Source: Malaciobacter molluscorum LMG 25693
Lineage (GTDB): Bacteria; Campylobacterota; Campylobacteria; Campylobacterales; Arcobacteraceae
DNA: 64,000 nt
Reading direction: 5' to 3'
Assembly: GCF_003544935.1 (NCBI RefSeq)
Contig: NZ_CP032098.1
Location: 62,001-126,000, forward strand
A program made the position numbers and the translations under genes. The notes beneath the pieces are model-generated. The model did not search any database. It saw nothing but the letters and a program-made list of their open reading frames with translations, and had not been told where the DNA came from. This document shows, piece by piece, positions 8,173 to 17,758 of this stretch. Numbering within the stretch: position 1 is the first letter of the stretch; each line of letters opens with the position of its first letter.

Positions 8173-9243
8173 ATGATATTAAAAAAGACAACGAAATTGT
8201 TAGTTGCTTCAGCTTTAGTTGCGGGACTAAGTACAGCAGCATTTGCAAAAGATAGAGTGTATAAGTGGAAATTGGCAACTACTTGGGGTTCAACTTTATC
8301 ACCTTTTATTGATTCACCAAAAAATATGGCAAAACTTGCAGAAGAGATGTCAAATGGAAGACTTCAAATTAGAGTTGATGCAGCAAATAAACATAAAGCA
8401 CCATTAGGTATTTTAGATATGGTTAAAGCAGGGCAATATGAGATGGGTCACTCTGCTTCTTATTATTGGAAAGGTAAAGATATTAATCTTTTACCATTTA
8501 CAACAATGCCTTTTGGTATGACAGCACCTGAACAATATGCATGGTTCTATTATGGTGGTGGAATGGAATTAATGCAAAAAGCATATAAAAAACATAAAGT
8601 ATTATCTTTCCCTGGTGGAAACTCTGGTAACCAAATGGGTGGTTGGTTCAGAAAAGAGATTAATTCTGTTGAGGATTTAAAGGGATTAAAAATGAGAATT
8701 CCTGGATTTGCTGGAGAAGTTTTAGCAAAACTTGGAGTTACTGTTACTAACATTGCTCCTGGTGAATTATATACTTCACTTGAAAGAGGAACAATTGATG
8801 CATTAGAGTGGGTAAGTCCATCAATGGATGTAAAAATGGGATTCCATAAAATTGCACCATATTATTATACAGGATGGCATGAACCAGCGACTGAATTACA
8901 ATTTTTAGTAAATAAAAGAAAATTTGAAAAATTACCAAAAGATTTACAAAAAATCTTAGTTACTGCAATGAGAGTATCTGCATATGATATGTATATTCAA
9001 AATTATCATATGAACTCAGAAGCTTGGGCGAATATTGAAAAAGATTTTCCAAATGTTAAAATAAAAACATTTCCTAAAAGTGTAATTAATGCAATGAAAA
9101 AAGCAAATGAAGAGTTATTAGTAGAAAAAGCAAAAGAGAGTCCACTTTTAAAAGAAGTATTAAAATCACAAGCTGAATATTTGAAAAAAGTAAGAGAATG
9201 GACAAAAATGGCAGATTATAAATATTTAGAAGATAACTTATAA
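8173..9243 (+). CDS. TRAP transporter substrate-binding protein, TakP/DctP type (2-oxo or 2-hydroxy acid)
   Basis: A periplasmic solute-binding protein of 356 residues that delivers its ligand to the DctQM permease encoded next. The signal peptide covers about residues 1-25 with a likely cut after AFA. Family-type motifs include NQMGGWF (Gln154), MRIPG (Arg175, the carboxylate-binding arginine of TRAP proteins) and ALEWVSP (Trp213). This set resembles TakP and the calcium-lactate-binding TRAP proteins rather than C4-dicarboxylate DctP. With lutABC and a D-lactate dehydrogenase-like gene on either side, lactate or a related monocarboxylate is the likely ligand; this is inference. A hairpin separates it from dctQ. 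Confidence 0.85.
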   Translation: MILKKTTKLLVASALVAGLSTAAFAKDRVYKWKLATTWGSTLSPFIDSPKNMAKLAEEMSNGRLQIRVDAANKHKAPLGILDMVKAGQYEMGHSASYYWKGKDINLLPFTTMPFGMTAPEQYAWFYYGGGMELMQKAYKKHKVLSFPGGNSGNQMGGWFRKEINSVEDLKGLKMRIPGFAGEVLAKLGVTVTNIAPGELYTSLERGTIDALEWVSPSMDVKMGFHKIAPYYYTGWHEPATELQFLVNKRKFEKLPKDLQKILVTAMRVSAYDMYIQNYHMNSEAWANIEKDFPNVKIKTFPKSVINAMKKANEELLVEKAKESPLLKEVLKSQAEYLKKVREWTKMADYKYLEDNL

Positions 9244-9258
9244 TAAATTAAACTTTCT

Positions 9259-9282
9259 AACAGACTCCTTTTGGAGTTTGTT
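9259..9282 (+). promoter_or_regulatory. Intercistronic hairpin between TRAP binding protein and permease genes
   Basis: The arms AACAGACTCC and GGAGTTTGTT pair around a TTTT loop with one G-T pair. There is no long T-run after it, so it is more likely a partial terminator or a 3' stabiliser than a full stop. Such a structure would keep the abundant binding protein message at a higher level than the permease message. Confidence 0.5.
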
Positions 9283-9292
9283 ATATAAATTG

Positions 9293-9329
9293 AGAGTCTA
9301 GTGAATATTTAAGATATTTATTAGACTCT
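9293..9329 (+). repeat. Second inverted repeat in the TRAP intercistronic region
   Basis: AGAGTCTA (9293-9300) and TAGACTCT (9322-9329) are perfect inverted copies; between them AATATTT and AGATATTT also nearly pair, so a longer imperfect hairpin is possible. It lies 29 bp before dctQ and could act with the preceding hairpin in mRNA processing. Confidence 0.4.
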
Positions 9330-9358
9330 TAAGAGAGAGAAAAAAGAAAGGAAATTAT

Positions 9359-9940
9359 ATGCTATTAAAACTAGAGAGAGGTTTTGATAAACTAGCAGAT
9401 TTTATAGGTGGAATAACAGGTATCGTTTTAGTCCTTATGATATTAAATGTTTTTTATGATGCAATTATGAGGTATCTTTTTAATAGTGGAGATATTGCTT
9501 GGCAAGAGATGGAGTGGCATCTATTTTCTGTAGTAATATTATTAGGAGTATCTTATACTTTAAAAGAAGATGGTCATGTAAGGGTTGATTTGATATATGA
9601 TAATTTATCAGATAAGAAAAAAGCAATGATAAATATGATAGGAGTTATTACTTTTATTTACCCTATATCTTTATTAATTGTATATGGTTCTTATGATTTT
9701 GTACATGAATCTTATGCTTTTAATGAAATCTCAGGTGATCCAGGAGGATTAACACATAGATGGATTATAAAATCAATGATTCCAATATCATTTATTCTTT
9801 TGATGGTTACTTCAATTGGTTTTTTTATAAAAAATTTAAATACTTATTTAGGTTTACATAATTATGAAGACCATTCATTTTCTCATCAAGCTCATGAATA
9901 TAAAGAAAAAATTGAAGAAAAATCAAAAGGAAATAAATAA
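9359..9940 (+). CDS. dctQ: TRAP transporter small permease subunit (DctQ type)
   Basis: DctQ is the small inner-membrane subunit that associates with DctM. The protein has 193 residues and four predicted membrane helices (around 15-38, 55-72, 95-115 and 138-160). The motif DAIMRYLFNSGDIAWQEME, followed by a second helix with SYTLKEDGHVRVD, is typical of the family. The C-terminal tail is charged and cytoplasmic. The stop shares one base with the dctM start, so the two are coupled. Confidence 0.9.
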   Translation: MLLKLERGFDKLADFIGGITGIVLVLMILNVFYDAIMRYLFNSGDIAWQEMEWHLFSVVILLGVSYTLKEDGHVRVDLIYDNLSDKKKAMINMIGVITFIYPISLLIVYGSYDFVHESYAFNEISGDPGGLTHRWIIKSMIPISFILLMVTSIGFFIKNLNTYLGLHNYEDHSFSHQAHEYKEKIEEKSKGNK

Positions 9941-11313
9941 TGATAGGTATTATAATGTTTTTTACAGCATTATTTATGCTGTTAATTGGATTTCCCGTTG
10001 CTTTTACTTTTGGAGCAGTTTCAGTAGTTTTTGGAATAATTGCAGGAATTGTAGAAATATATAGATATGCAGACCCAGATATGAGTTTAACTTCTATTTT
10101 AATAGATGGTTTTTCTGAAGGTATGTTTATGTTTGATTTTATGCCACATAGAATATGGTCTATTATGAATAATACAATTTTAATGGCTGTTCCTATGTTT
10201 ATATTTATGGGGATTATTTTACAAAAAACAGGTCTTGCTGAGAGATTACTTGAATCTATGGGATTTTTATTTGGTGAAGTAAGAGGTGGAGTTGCAATAT
10301 CAACTGTATTAGTTGGAACACTTTTGGCTGCTTCAACTGGAGTTGTTGGTGCATCAGTTGTTGCAATGGGTGTTATCTCTTTACCTGTTATGCTTAAATA
10401 TAAATATAATACAGAACTTGCAACAGGAACAATTTGTGCTTCTGGAACATTAGGACAAATAATTCCTCCTTCAATTGTATTAATTATATTAGGAGATGTT
10501 TTTCAAGTTCCTGTTGGGGATCTATTTAAAGCAGCAGTATGGCCAGGATTGATGCTAGTTGCAGCATATATTTTATTTATATTAATTGTATCTTTTGTAA
10601 AAAAAGATATGGCTCCTGCAATTCCTGCTGATCCATCAAGAGGTTCAAAATCTAAGCAAGTAGTAAAAGCATTAATTGATATTATTCCATCTTTGACTCT
10701 AATTATTTTAGTATTAGGTTCAATTTTTGCAGGTGTTGCAACACCTACTGAATCAGCGGCAGTTGGATGTCTAGGAGCACTTTTATTAAGTATTATGTAT
10801 AAAACTTTTTCAAATTCTACTGTAAAAGAAGCAGCATTAGAATCTGTAAAAATTACATCAATGGTATTTGCTATATTAATTGGTGCAACAGCATTTTCAA
10901 TGGTATTTACTTATACAGGTGGAGATCAATTAGTTGAACATTTTATGATGAATTTACCAGGGGATGAAAAATTAGGATTTATTTTATTTACAATGTTAGC
11001 AATATTTGTACTTGGATTCTTTATTGATTTTGTTGAGATTTCATACATTATTGTTCCAATATTAGTACCAATTGCAACAAATTTAGATATTAATCCTGTT
11101 TGGTTTGCTATACTAATAGCAATGAATTTACAAACATCGTTTTTAACTCCACCTTTTGGATTCTCACTATTTTATTTAAAAGGTGTAGTTCCAGCAACTG
11201 TTAGAACGATACAAATATATAAAGGTGTATTGCCATTTATTATTATTCAAATCTTAATATTGGCATTACTTGCACTGTATCCAGAAATTTTTGGAATACA
11301 ATCAACACTATAA
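9940..11313 (+). CDS. dctM: TRAP transporter large permease subunit (DctM type)
   Basis: DctM is the large membrane subunit that drives sodium- or proton-coupled uptake of the ligand delivered by the binding protein. At 457 residues it has the usual length. It has about 12 hydrophobic segments and conserved family stretches such as GTLGQIIPPSIVLIILG, AGVATPTESAAVG and LTPPFGFSLFYLKG. It starts on the last base of dctQ and is followed by a clear terminator, so the TRAP operon ends here. Confidence 0.93.
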   Translation: MIGIIMFFTALFMLLIGFPVAFTFGAVSVVFGIIAGIVEIYRYADPDMSLTSILIDGFSEGMFMFDFMPHRIWSIMNNTILMAVPMFIFMGIILQKTGLAERLLESMGFLFGEVRGGVAISTVLVGTLLAASTGVVGASVVAMGVISLPVMLKYKYNTELATGTICASGTLGQIIPPSIVLIILGDVFQVPVGDLFKAAVWPGLMLVAAYILFILIVSFVKKDMAPAIPADPSRGSKSKQVVKALIDIIPSLTLIILVLGSIFAGVATPTESAAVGCLGALLLSIMYKTFSNSTVKEAALESVKITSMVFAILIGATAFSMVFTYTGGDQLVEHFMMNLPGDEKLGFILFTMLAIFVLGFFIDFVEISYIIVPILVPIATNLDINPVWFAILIAMNLQTSFLTPPFGFSLFYLKGVVPATVRTIQIYKGVLPFIIIQILILALLALYPEIFGIQSTL

Positions 11314-11314
11314 T

Positions 11315-11341
11315 AAAAAGAGAAGAGTTCTTCTCTTTTTT
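11315..11341 (+). terminator. Rho-independent terminator after dctM
   Basis: AAAAGAGAAG and CTTCTCTTTT pair around a short AGTT loop and run into a T tract. It starts immediately after the dctM stop. Confidence 0.8.
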
Positions 11342-11356
11342 TAAATAGAAATAGAT

Positions 11357-11476
11357 ATGAATAAAAAAGAAAATTTAAAACTTATTGAAAATTTAATCTT
11401 ATTGCAATGTGATAAGATGTTCTGTTTTATTGATGATCCTCAACAAAGAATTTATACTGTACCAAGATTAGAATAG
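11357..11476 (+). CDS. Possible 39-residue protein of unknown function
   Basis: A short open frame from ATG 11357 to TAG 11476 in the gap between the TRAP operon and the lactate dehydrogenase-like gene. The sequence starts MNKKENLKLIENL and ends DDPQQRIYTVPRLE, with two cysteines (CDKMFCFIDD) in the middle. It has no clear ribosome site and I do not recognise a family. The amino-acid composition looks protein-like, but it could be chance or a gene remnant. Confidence 0.3.
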   Translation: MNKKENLKLIENLILLQCDKMFCFIDDPQQRIYTVPRLE

Positions 11477-11528
11477 AGTATTATCCTAAATTAAAAAACT
11501 ATATATAACAATTTTATAAGGATAAACA

Positions 11529-14363
11529 ATGTTACCGCATAAATATCAACAATTTTATAATGATATAATAAAAAAAATACCAGAAAATATTATATTTACT
11601 GATGATTTGCATACATTAGCATATGGAACTGATGCTTCTTTTTATAGACTAATTCCAAAGATGGTAATTAGAGTTGAAAATGCTCAACAAGTTAAAGATA
11701 TTCTTCAATTAGCTTATTTAATGCAAATTAGTGTTACTTTTAGAGCAGCTGGGACTTCCCTTTCAGGTCAAGCAATTAGTGATTCAATATTAATAATTAC
11801 TTCTAGAAATTGGACTGATTTTAAAGTGGCACCTGATCAAAGTTATGTCTCTTTAGCTCCTTCTTTAACTGGAGCACAAGCAAATAATATATTATCACCA
11901 TATGGTAAAAAAATAGGTCCTGACCCAGCAAGTATTAATGCAGCCATGATTGGTGGAATTGCTGCAAATAATGCTTCTGGAATGTGCTGTGGAGTTGCTC
12001 AAAACTCATATAAAACATTAAAATCAATGAAACTTATTTTTAGTGATGGAACAGAACTTGATACAGCAGATGAAAACAGTAAAGATAGTTTTAGAAAAAC
12101 ACATAAAGAGTTTTTAGAAAGTCTTAAATCTTATGCAAAAAGTATAAAAGAAGATGAAAAAGTAAGTAAAAAAATAAAAGAAAAATTCAAAATGAAAAAT
12201 ACAACAGGTTATAGTCTTAATGCACTTGTTGATTTTGATGATGAGTTTGAAATATTGCAGCATCTGATAATAGGAAGTGAAGGTACTTTAGCTTTTATAA
12301 AAGAGATAACTTATTATACAGTCGAAGATTATAAAGATAAAGCTAGTGCATTAGTTTATTTTAAAGATGTAAATGAAGCATGTAATGCAGTTACAAAATT
12401 AAAATTAGCAAAAGAGAATGGTGATATTGTTGTAGATGCAGTTGAACTTATGGATAGAGCAGGTTTAGCAAGTATAGAAAATGATCCTAATATGCCAAAA
12501 TACTTAAAAGATTTTGATAAAGAGGTTACTGCTTTATTAATTGAAACAAGAGCTAAAAATGCAAAAGATTTAGATACTCAAATTAAACAAATTGAAGAGT
12601 CTTTAGAAGAGTTCTCTTTAGTAAGAGATTTATATTTTACAAAAGATGTAAAAGAATATACTCAATACTGGAAAATTAGAAAAGGATTATTTCCAGCTGT
12701 TGGTGCAGTTAGAAACATTGGAACATCTGTTATTATAGAAGATATAGCTTTCCCTATTAAATATATGGCAGAAGCAACACTTAAACTTCAAGAGTTATTT
12801 AAAAAACATAATTATACAGAAGCTTTGATTTTTGGACATGCACTAGAAGGTAACCTTCATTTTGTATTTACACAAGATTTTTCTACACAAGAAGAGATAA
12901 AAAGATATGATGATTTTATGTATGATGTTACACAACTAGTAGCTGTAAATTATCAAGGTAGTTTAAAAGCAGAACATGGAACTGGTCGAAATATGGCGGC
13001 ATTTATAGAATTAGAGTGGGGCAAAATTGCTTATAATATGATGAAAAATATTAAAAAACTTTTTGATCCTAATGATATTTTAAATCCAGGTGTAATTATT
13101 AATGAAGATAAAGAAGCACACCTTAAAAATTTAAAACCACTTCCTGCTACAAATGATTTAGTTGACAAATGTATTGAGTGCGGTTTTTGTGAACCAGTTT
13201 GTCCATCTAATGTATTAACTTTAACTCCAAGACAAAGAATTGTTATAAATAGAGAAATATCAAGATTACAAGAGATTCAAGAGATAAAAAAAGCACAAGA
13301 TTTAAAACAGTTATATCAATATGATGGAATAGAAACATGTGCAACATGTAGTTTATGTTCAACTGCATGTCCTGTTGGAATAGATACAGGAAGTTTGACA
13401 AAATATTTAAGACATGAGCAAGTTACACCAGCACAAGATAAAGTAGCAAATTTAATTACAAATAATTTCTCTAGAACATTAAGTTCTATGAGGTTTGGAT
13501 TAAAAGCTGCAAATTTAACACATTCTATTTTAGGTACATCTATGATGAAAAGTTTAACATCAGGTCTTAGAAAAGTATCAAATAATAAAATTCCAAGATG
13601 GAGTGAAAATTTACCTAAAGGTATAAGTGTAAATACTAGAATTGAGCAAAAAGCTAGTAATCTAAAAGTTGTATATTTCCCTTCATGTTTAAATAGAACT
13701 ATGGGATTAAGTAGTGCAAGTAAAGAAGAAAAAGAGTTATTTGATGTAACTGTTGAACTTTTAAATAAAGCAGGATATGAGATAATTTTTCCTAAAAAAA
13801 TTGAAAGTTTATGTTGTGGTATGCCATTTTCTTCAAAAGGATTTACAACTCAAGCAAATACAAAGTCAAAACAGTTAGAAGAAGCATTACTCGAAGCTAG
13901 TAATAACGCACAATATCCAGTTCTTTGTGATACAAGTCCATGTGTAAAAAAAATGGTTGAGAGTTTTAAAAGCAAACTTAAAGTTTTTGAACCAATTGAG
14001 TTTGCATTAGAACATTTAATTGATAAATTAGATATTGAAAAAATAGATGAACCAATTGCAATTCATTCAACTTGTTCTACTAGAAAAATGGGATTATATG
14101 AAAAATTTGTTGAGTTAGGAAATATTTGTTCTACAAAGGTAATAGTTCCAGCTGATATTACATGTTGTGGTTTTGCAGGAGATAGAGGATTTAATTATCC
14201 AGAATTAAATCAAAGTGCATTAAGAAACTTACCAAATAGTATAAAAGAAGCAAAATATGCTTTCTCTACTTCTAAAACTTGTGAAATAGGATTAAGTGAG
14301 TATTCAGGAAAAGATTATAACTCAATTTTTTATTTATTAAATAGATGTAGTAGTGCAAAATAA
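11529..14363 (+). CDS. FAD-linked oxidase with Fe-S and CCG domains, D-lactate dehydrogenase-like
   Basis: A 944-residue respiratory flavoprotein. Domain order: FAD-binding type 4 domain (about 30-260) with the GPDPASI...GGIAANNASG region, FAD-oxidase C-terminal domain (about 270-530), two [4Fe-4S] motifs (CIECGFCEPVCP from Cys548, CATCSLCSTACP from Cys604) and a C-terminal pair of CCG motifs (Cys762 in CCGMPF, Cys879 in CCGFAG). This is the arrangement of Dld-II type D-lactate dehydrogenases, which pass electrons to the quinone pool. Beside lutABC and a TRAP importer it would let the cell use both lactate isomers. A D-2-hydroxyglutarate or glycolate role cannot be excluded. Confidence 0.85.
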   Translation: MLPHKYQQFYNDIIKKIPENIIFTDDLHTLAYGTDASFYRLIPKMVIRVENAQQVKDILQLAYLMQISVTFRAAGTSLSGQAISDSILIITSRNWTDFKVAPDQSYVSLAPSLTGAQANNILSPYGKKIGPDPASINAAMIGGIAANNASGMCCGVAQNSYKTLKSMKLIFSDGTELDTADENSKDSFRKTHKEFLESLKSYAKSIKEDEKVSKKIKEKFKMKNTTGYSLNALVDFDDEFEILQHLIIGSEGTLAFIKEITYYTVEDYKDKASALVYFKDVNEACNAVTKLKLAKENGDIVVDAVELMDRAGLASIENDPNMPKYLKDFDKEVTALLIETRAKNAKDLDTQIKQIEESLEEFSLVRDLYFTKDVKEYTQYWKIRKGLFPAVGAVRNIGTSVIIEDIAFPIKYMAEATLKLQELFKKHNYTEALIFGHALEGNLHFVFTQDFSTQEEIKRYDDFMYDVTQLVAVNYQGSLKAEHGTGRNMAAFIELEWGKIAYNMMKNIKKLFDPNDILNPGVIINEDKEAHLKNLKPLPATNDLVDKCIECGFCEPVCPSNVLTLTPRQRIVINREISRLQEIQEIKKAQDLKQLYQYDGIETCATCSLCSTACPVGIDTGSLTKYLRHEQVTPAQDKVANLITNNFSRTLSSMRFGLKAANLTHSILGTSMMKSLTSGLRKVSNNKIPRWSENLPKGISVNTRIEQKASNLKVVYFPSCLNRTMGLSSASKEEKELFDVTVELLNKAGYEIIFPKKIESLCCGMPFSSKGFTTQANTKSKQLEEALLEASNNAQYPVLCDTSPCVKKMVESFKSKLKVFEPIEFALEHLIDKLDIEKIDEPIAIHSTCSTRKMGLYEKFVELGNICSTKVIVPADITCCGFAGDRGFNYPELNQSALRNLPNSIKEAKYAFSTSKTCEIGLSEYSGKDYNSIFYLLNRCSSAK

Positions 14364-14385
14364 GAAGTAGATCTTTCTACTTCTT
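14362..14385 (+). terminator. Hairpin terminator after the D-lactate dehydrogenase-like gene
   Basis: AAGAAGTAGA and TCTACTTCTT form a perfect 10-bp stem with a four-base loop, starting within the stop codon. A weak T-run follows further on (ACCTTTTTT). Confidence 0.65.
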
Positions 14386-14472
14386 AAGAAATAAAAAATA
14401 ACCTTTTTTATAAAAACTGATATTTACTATTTTTTTGGTAAAATATCACTTTTATGAAAAAGGAATTAGATT

Positions 14473-15297
14473 ATGAAAAAGCTATTAGGAATACTTTTAC
14501 TATCAACAACTATAAGTTTTGCTAACTTAGTTAACGCAGTTGCTTTAGTTGTAAACGATGAACCAATTACTCTTTATGATATTGATAAGAGAATGGTTGA
14601 ACAAAATTTGACTAAAAAACAAGCTGTAGGTTCATTAATTGATGAGATTTTATATAATCAGTTAATCAAAGAAAAAAATATAACTGTTGACTCATTAGAT
14701 ATTGATAATTACCTAGAAAAAATTGCAGCTTCAAATGGTATGGATTTATATACTTTTAAATCTGTAGTAAGACAAAAATATCCAAATTATAAAGTTTATG
14801 AAAATCAAATTAAAGAAAGAATTGAAAGAGAAAAACTAATAGGAAAACTTGTAAGTGGGAACTTAAAGATTGCAACTGAAGATGATTTGAAAATTTATTA
14901 TGAAAATAATAAAAGTCAATTTTCAATGGCAAATGAGATTGAAGTAATTCAATATGTTTCACAAAAAAAAGAGTCATTAGTTTCTTTAATGAAAAACCCA
15001 ATAGCTACAAATAGTGATGTATCTCAATCAAAAATTACATTAAAACAAAAAGATTTAAACTCTCAAATGAGATATCTTTTAAATGATACACAAATTAATC
15101 AATTTACACCTGTTTTTGCTGCTAATAATAGATATGTTACATTATTAGTTACTAAAAAAAGTGGTGTAGATACAATCTCTTTTGATGAGATTAAAAATAA
15201 AATCTTTGTGGTAGTAATGCAACAAAGAGAACAAAATTTCTTAAAAGAGTATTTTGAAAAATTAAAATTGACTGCAAATATAAAAGTTGTAAGATAA
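14473..15297 (+). CDS. SurA N-terminal-domain periplasmic chaperone / peptidyl-prolyl isomerase-like protein
   Basis: A 274-residue exported protein; residues 1-18 form a signal peptide ending in SFA. The sequence NAVALVVNDEPITLYDID is the typical opening of SurA-type chaperones, followed by helical segments and a parvulin-like part in the C-terminal half (about 140-260). Such proteins escort outer-membrane proteins through the periplasm. The isomerase part is divergent, so chaperone activity is safer than catalysis. gatB follows after 9 bp, so the two are probably co-transcribed. Confidence 0.8.
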   Translation: MKKLLGILLLSTTISFANLVNAVALVVNDEPITLYDIDKRMVEQNLTKKQAVGSLIDEILYNQLIKEKNITVDSLDIDNYLEKIAASNGMDLYTFKSVVRQKYPNYKVYENQIKERIEREKLIGKLVSGNLKIATEDDLKIYYENNKSQFSMANEIEVIQYVSQKKESLVSLMKNPIATNSDVSQSKITLKQKDLNSQMRYLLNDTQINQFTPVFAANNRYVTLLVTKKSGVDTISFDEIKNKIFVVVMQQREQNFLKEYFEKLKLTANIKVVR

Positions 15298-15306
15298 AGG
15301 AAATAG

Positions 15307-16734
15307 ATGTTTGAAGTTATTATAGGATTAGAAGTACATGTTCAATTAAATACTAATAGTAAACTATTTTGTTCTTGTGCGACAAGTTTTGGAGAAGCAC
15401 CAAACACAAATGTTTGTCCAACTTGTTTAGGTTTACCAGGAGCATTACCCGTTTTAAATAAACAAGCAGTTCATAAAGCAATCATGTTAGGAACTGCACT
15501 AAAATCAAAAATTAATCAGAAATCGGTTTTTAATAGAAAAAACTATTTTTATCCAGATTTACCAAACGGTTATCAAATATCTCAATTTGAAGTACCTGTT
15601 GTTGGTCTTGGTGAGCTAGTTATTGATTTTGAAGATGGAACAAGTAAAAAAATAGGTGTAACAAGAGCACACTTAGAAAACGATGCAGGTAAAAATATTC
15701 ATGCTGGTGATGTTTCTAATGTTGATTTAAATAGAGCAGGAACACCACTTTTAGAAATTGTTTCAGAACCAGATATGAGAAGTGCAGAAGAAGCGATTTT
15801 ATATCTTAAAAAATTACATTCAATTGTAAGGTATCTTGGAATTAGTGATGCAAATATGCAAGAAGGTTCTTTTAGATGCGATGTTAATGTTTCTATTAGA
15901 CCAAAAAATGATGATAAATTATATACAAGATGTGAAATCAAAAATATGAACTCATTTAAATTTATTGAAAAAGCGATTCATTATGAAGTTCAAAGACAAA
16001 TTGAAGCATGGGAAGATGGAGTATATGAGCAAGAAGTAGTTCAAGAAACAAGATTATTTGATCCTGAAAAAGGAGAAACAAGATCTATGAGAGGTAAAGA
16101 AGATGCTGCTGATTATAGATACTTCCCAGATCCAGACTTACTTCCTTTAATAATTACAGATGAAATGATAGAAAAGTATTCACAAATTCCAGAATTACCA
16201 GATGAAAAGAAACAAAGATTTATAAATGATTTTGCAATTAAAGATTATGATGCATCAGTAATTACTGCACATTTAGAAACTGCAAATTTCTTTGATGAAA
16301 TGATGAAAGAGGGAATATCTGGTAAAAATGCAACAACTTGGTTAACAGTTGAGTTACCTGCAAGATTTGGTGAAGGTGTTAATATAGAAAATTCTCCTAT
16401 TGATGCAAAAACATTAGCAACATTAGTAAAAAGAATAGAAGATGGAACAATCTCTGGAAAAGCTGCAAAAGAGGTTTTAGATTTTCTTATAGAAAAACCT
16501 GAAAACAGTGTTGATTTTGTAATTGATGAGTTAGGATTAAAACAAGTTTCTGATGATGGAGCTATTTTAGAAATAATTGATGGTATATTAGCTGCAAATC
16601 AAGATAAAGTAGAACAATATAAATCAGGAAAAGATAAACTATTTGGATTCTTTGTTGGTCAAACAATGAAAGCTTCAAAAGGTAGTGCAAATCCACAAAA
16701 AGTAAATGAACTTTTAAAACAAAGATTATCATAA
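15307..16734 (+). CDS. gatB: Asp-tRNA(Asn)/Glu-tRNA(Gln) amidotransferase subunit B
   Basis: GatB is the kinase/tRNA-binding subunit of GatCAB, which converts mischarged Glu-tRNA(Gln) and Asp-tRNA(Asn). The 475 residues begin with the conserved [13 protein letters not shown] and include the zinc-type cysteines CSC...[25 protein letters not shown], and a C-terminal YqeY-like tail domain (about 330-475) ending in [14 protein letters not shown]. Length and order are normal. Confidence 0.97.
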   Translation: MFEVIIGLEVHVQLNTNSKLFCSCATSFGEAPNTNVCPTCLGLPGALPVLNKQAVHKAIMLGTALKSKINQKSVFNRKNYFYPDLPNGYQISQFEVPVVGLGELVIDFEDGTSKKIGVTRAHLENDAGKNIHAGDVSNVDLNRAGTPLLEIVSEPDMRSAEEAILYLKKLHSIVRYLGISDANMQEGSFRCDVNVSIRPKNDDKLYTRCEIKNMNSFKFIEKAIHYEVQRQIEAWEDGVYEQEVVQETRLFDPEKGETRSMRGKEDAADYRYFPDPDLLPLIITDEMIEKYSQIPELPDEKKQRFINDFAIKDYDASVITAHLETANFFDEMMKEGISGKNATTWLTVELPARFGEGVNIENSPIDAKTLATLVKRIEDGTISGKAAKEVLDFLIEKPENSVDFVIDELGLKQVSDDGAILEIIDGILAANQDKVEQYKSGKDKLFGFFVGQTMKASKGSANPQKVNELLKQRLS

Positions 16735-16739
16735 AAAAT

Positions 16740-16768
16740 ATAAAGTGGGGTATTTTACCTTACTTTAT
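16740..16768 (+). terminator. Weak hairpin after gatB
   Basis: ATAAAGTGGGG and CCTTACTTTAT pair fully if two G-T pairs are allowed, but no T-run follows. It may be a modest terminator or an RNA 3'-end structure. Confidence 0.4.
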
Positions 16769-16836
16769 AATCTTCATAAACAAACAATCTACATTAAACT
16801 AATTTACATAATTGTTATAAATATTTTGATAATATA

Positions 16837-16842
16837 TATAAT
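16837..16842 (+). promoter_or_regulatory. Consensus -10 element upstream of gpsA
   Basis: TATAAT 21 bp before the gpsA ATG in an AT-rich stretch, with TAAAGG as a ribosome site between them. It suggests gpsA has its own start site despite following gatB. Confidence 0.45.
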
Positions 16843-16862
16843 CGTTTATATAAAGGTATTTT

Positions 16863-17753
16863 ATGGCAAGAATAGCAGTTATTGGTGCAGGTAAATGGGG
16901 ACAAGCGCTTCATTATGCATTAAGTCAAAAACAAGAATGCTTAATCACATCAAGAACAAAAAGAGATATTAAAAACTTTGTAAATTTACAAACAGCAATG
17001 GAGTGTGAATACTTAGTAATTGCAATTCCTGCACAACAAGTTAGACAATGGTTAAAAGATAATTTTAAATTTAATAATCAAAAAATACTAGTAGCATCAA
17101 AAGGTATTGAAGCAAGTAGTGGTAAATTTTTAAATGAGATATATGAAGAGTTTATTCCAAGAGATAATTTAGGCTTTATTGCTGGTCCATCTTTTGCTGC
17201 AGAAGTTATTCAAGGCTTACCTTGTGCACTTGTATTAAATAGTTTGAATGAAGAGATTTTTATATCATTTGAGAAGTTCTTCCCTGATTTTATAAAAACA
17301 TATTATAGTTGTGATGTTATTGGCGCAGAGATATGTGGAGCATATAAAAATGTATTAGCAATTGCAAGTGGAATTTGTGAAGGATTAAAACTTGGTAATA
17401 ATGCAAGAGCATCTCTAATCTCAAGAGGGTTAGTAGAAATGCAAAGATTTGGTGAACATTTTGGTGCAAAAATGGAGACTTTTCTTGGGTTAAGTGGAGC
17501 AGGGGATCTATTTTTAACTGCAAGTAGTGAATTGAGTCGTAACTTTAGAGTTGGTTTAGGTCTTGCAAAGAATAAAACATTAGATGATATTTTAATAGAA
17601 TTAGGTGAAGTAGCTGAAGGTGTGAAAACATCATATGCAATAAATTCATTAAGGATTGAGCACAATATTTATACTCCTATCGCAGCAGAAGTTTATTTAA
17701 TACTTGAAGGTAAAAATCCACAAGATAGTTTAAAAGATTTATTAAGAACATAA
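16863..17753 (+). CDS. gpsA: Glycerol-3-phosphate dehydrogenase [NAD(P)+]
   Basis: GpsA reduces dihydroxyacetone phosphate to sn-glycerol-3-phosphate, the backbone of phospholipids. The 296 residues start with an NAD-binding loop IGAGKWGQAL (residues 6-15), and contain the GPSFAAEV motif, the catalytic region GAYKNVLAIASGI and the substrate-binding LSGAGDLFLT. It is somewhat shorter than the 330-residue enteric enzymes, as is usual in Campylobacterota. gatB followed by gpsA is an order I recall from Campylobacter. Confidence 0.95.
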   Translation: MARIAVIGAGKWGQALHYALSQKQECLITSRTKRDIKNFVNLQTAMECEYLVIAIPAQQVRQWLKDNFKFNNQKILVASKGIEASSGKFLNEIYEEFIPRDNLGFIAGPSFAAEVIQGLPCALVLNSLNEEIFISFEKFFPDFIKTYYSCDVIGAEICGAYKNVLAIASGICEGLKLGNNARASLISRGLVEMQRFGEHFGAKMETFLGLSGAGDLFLTASSELSRNFRVGLGLAKNKTLDDILIELGEVAEGVKTSYAINSLRIEHNIYTPIAAEVYLILEGKNPQDSLKDLLRT

Positions 17754-17758
17754 AAAAT

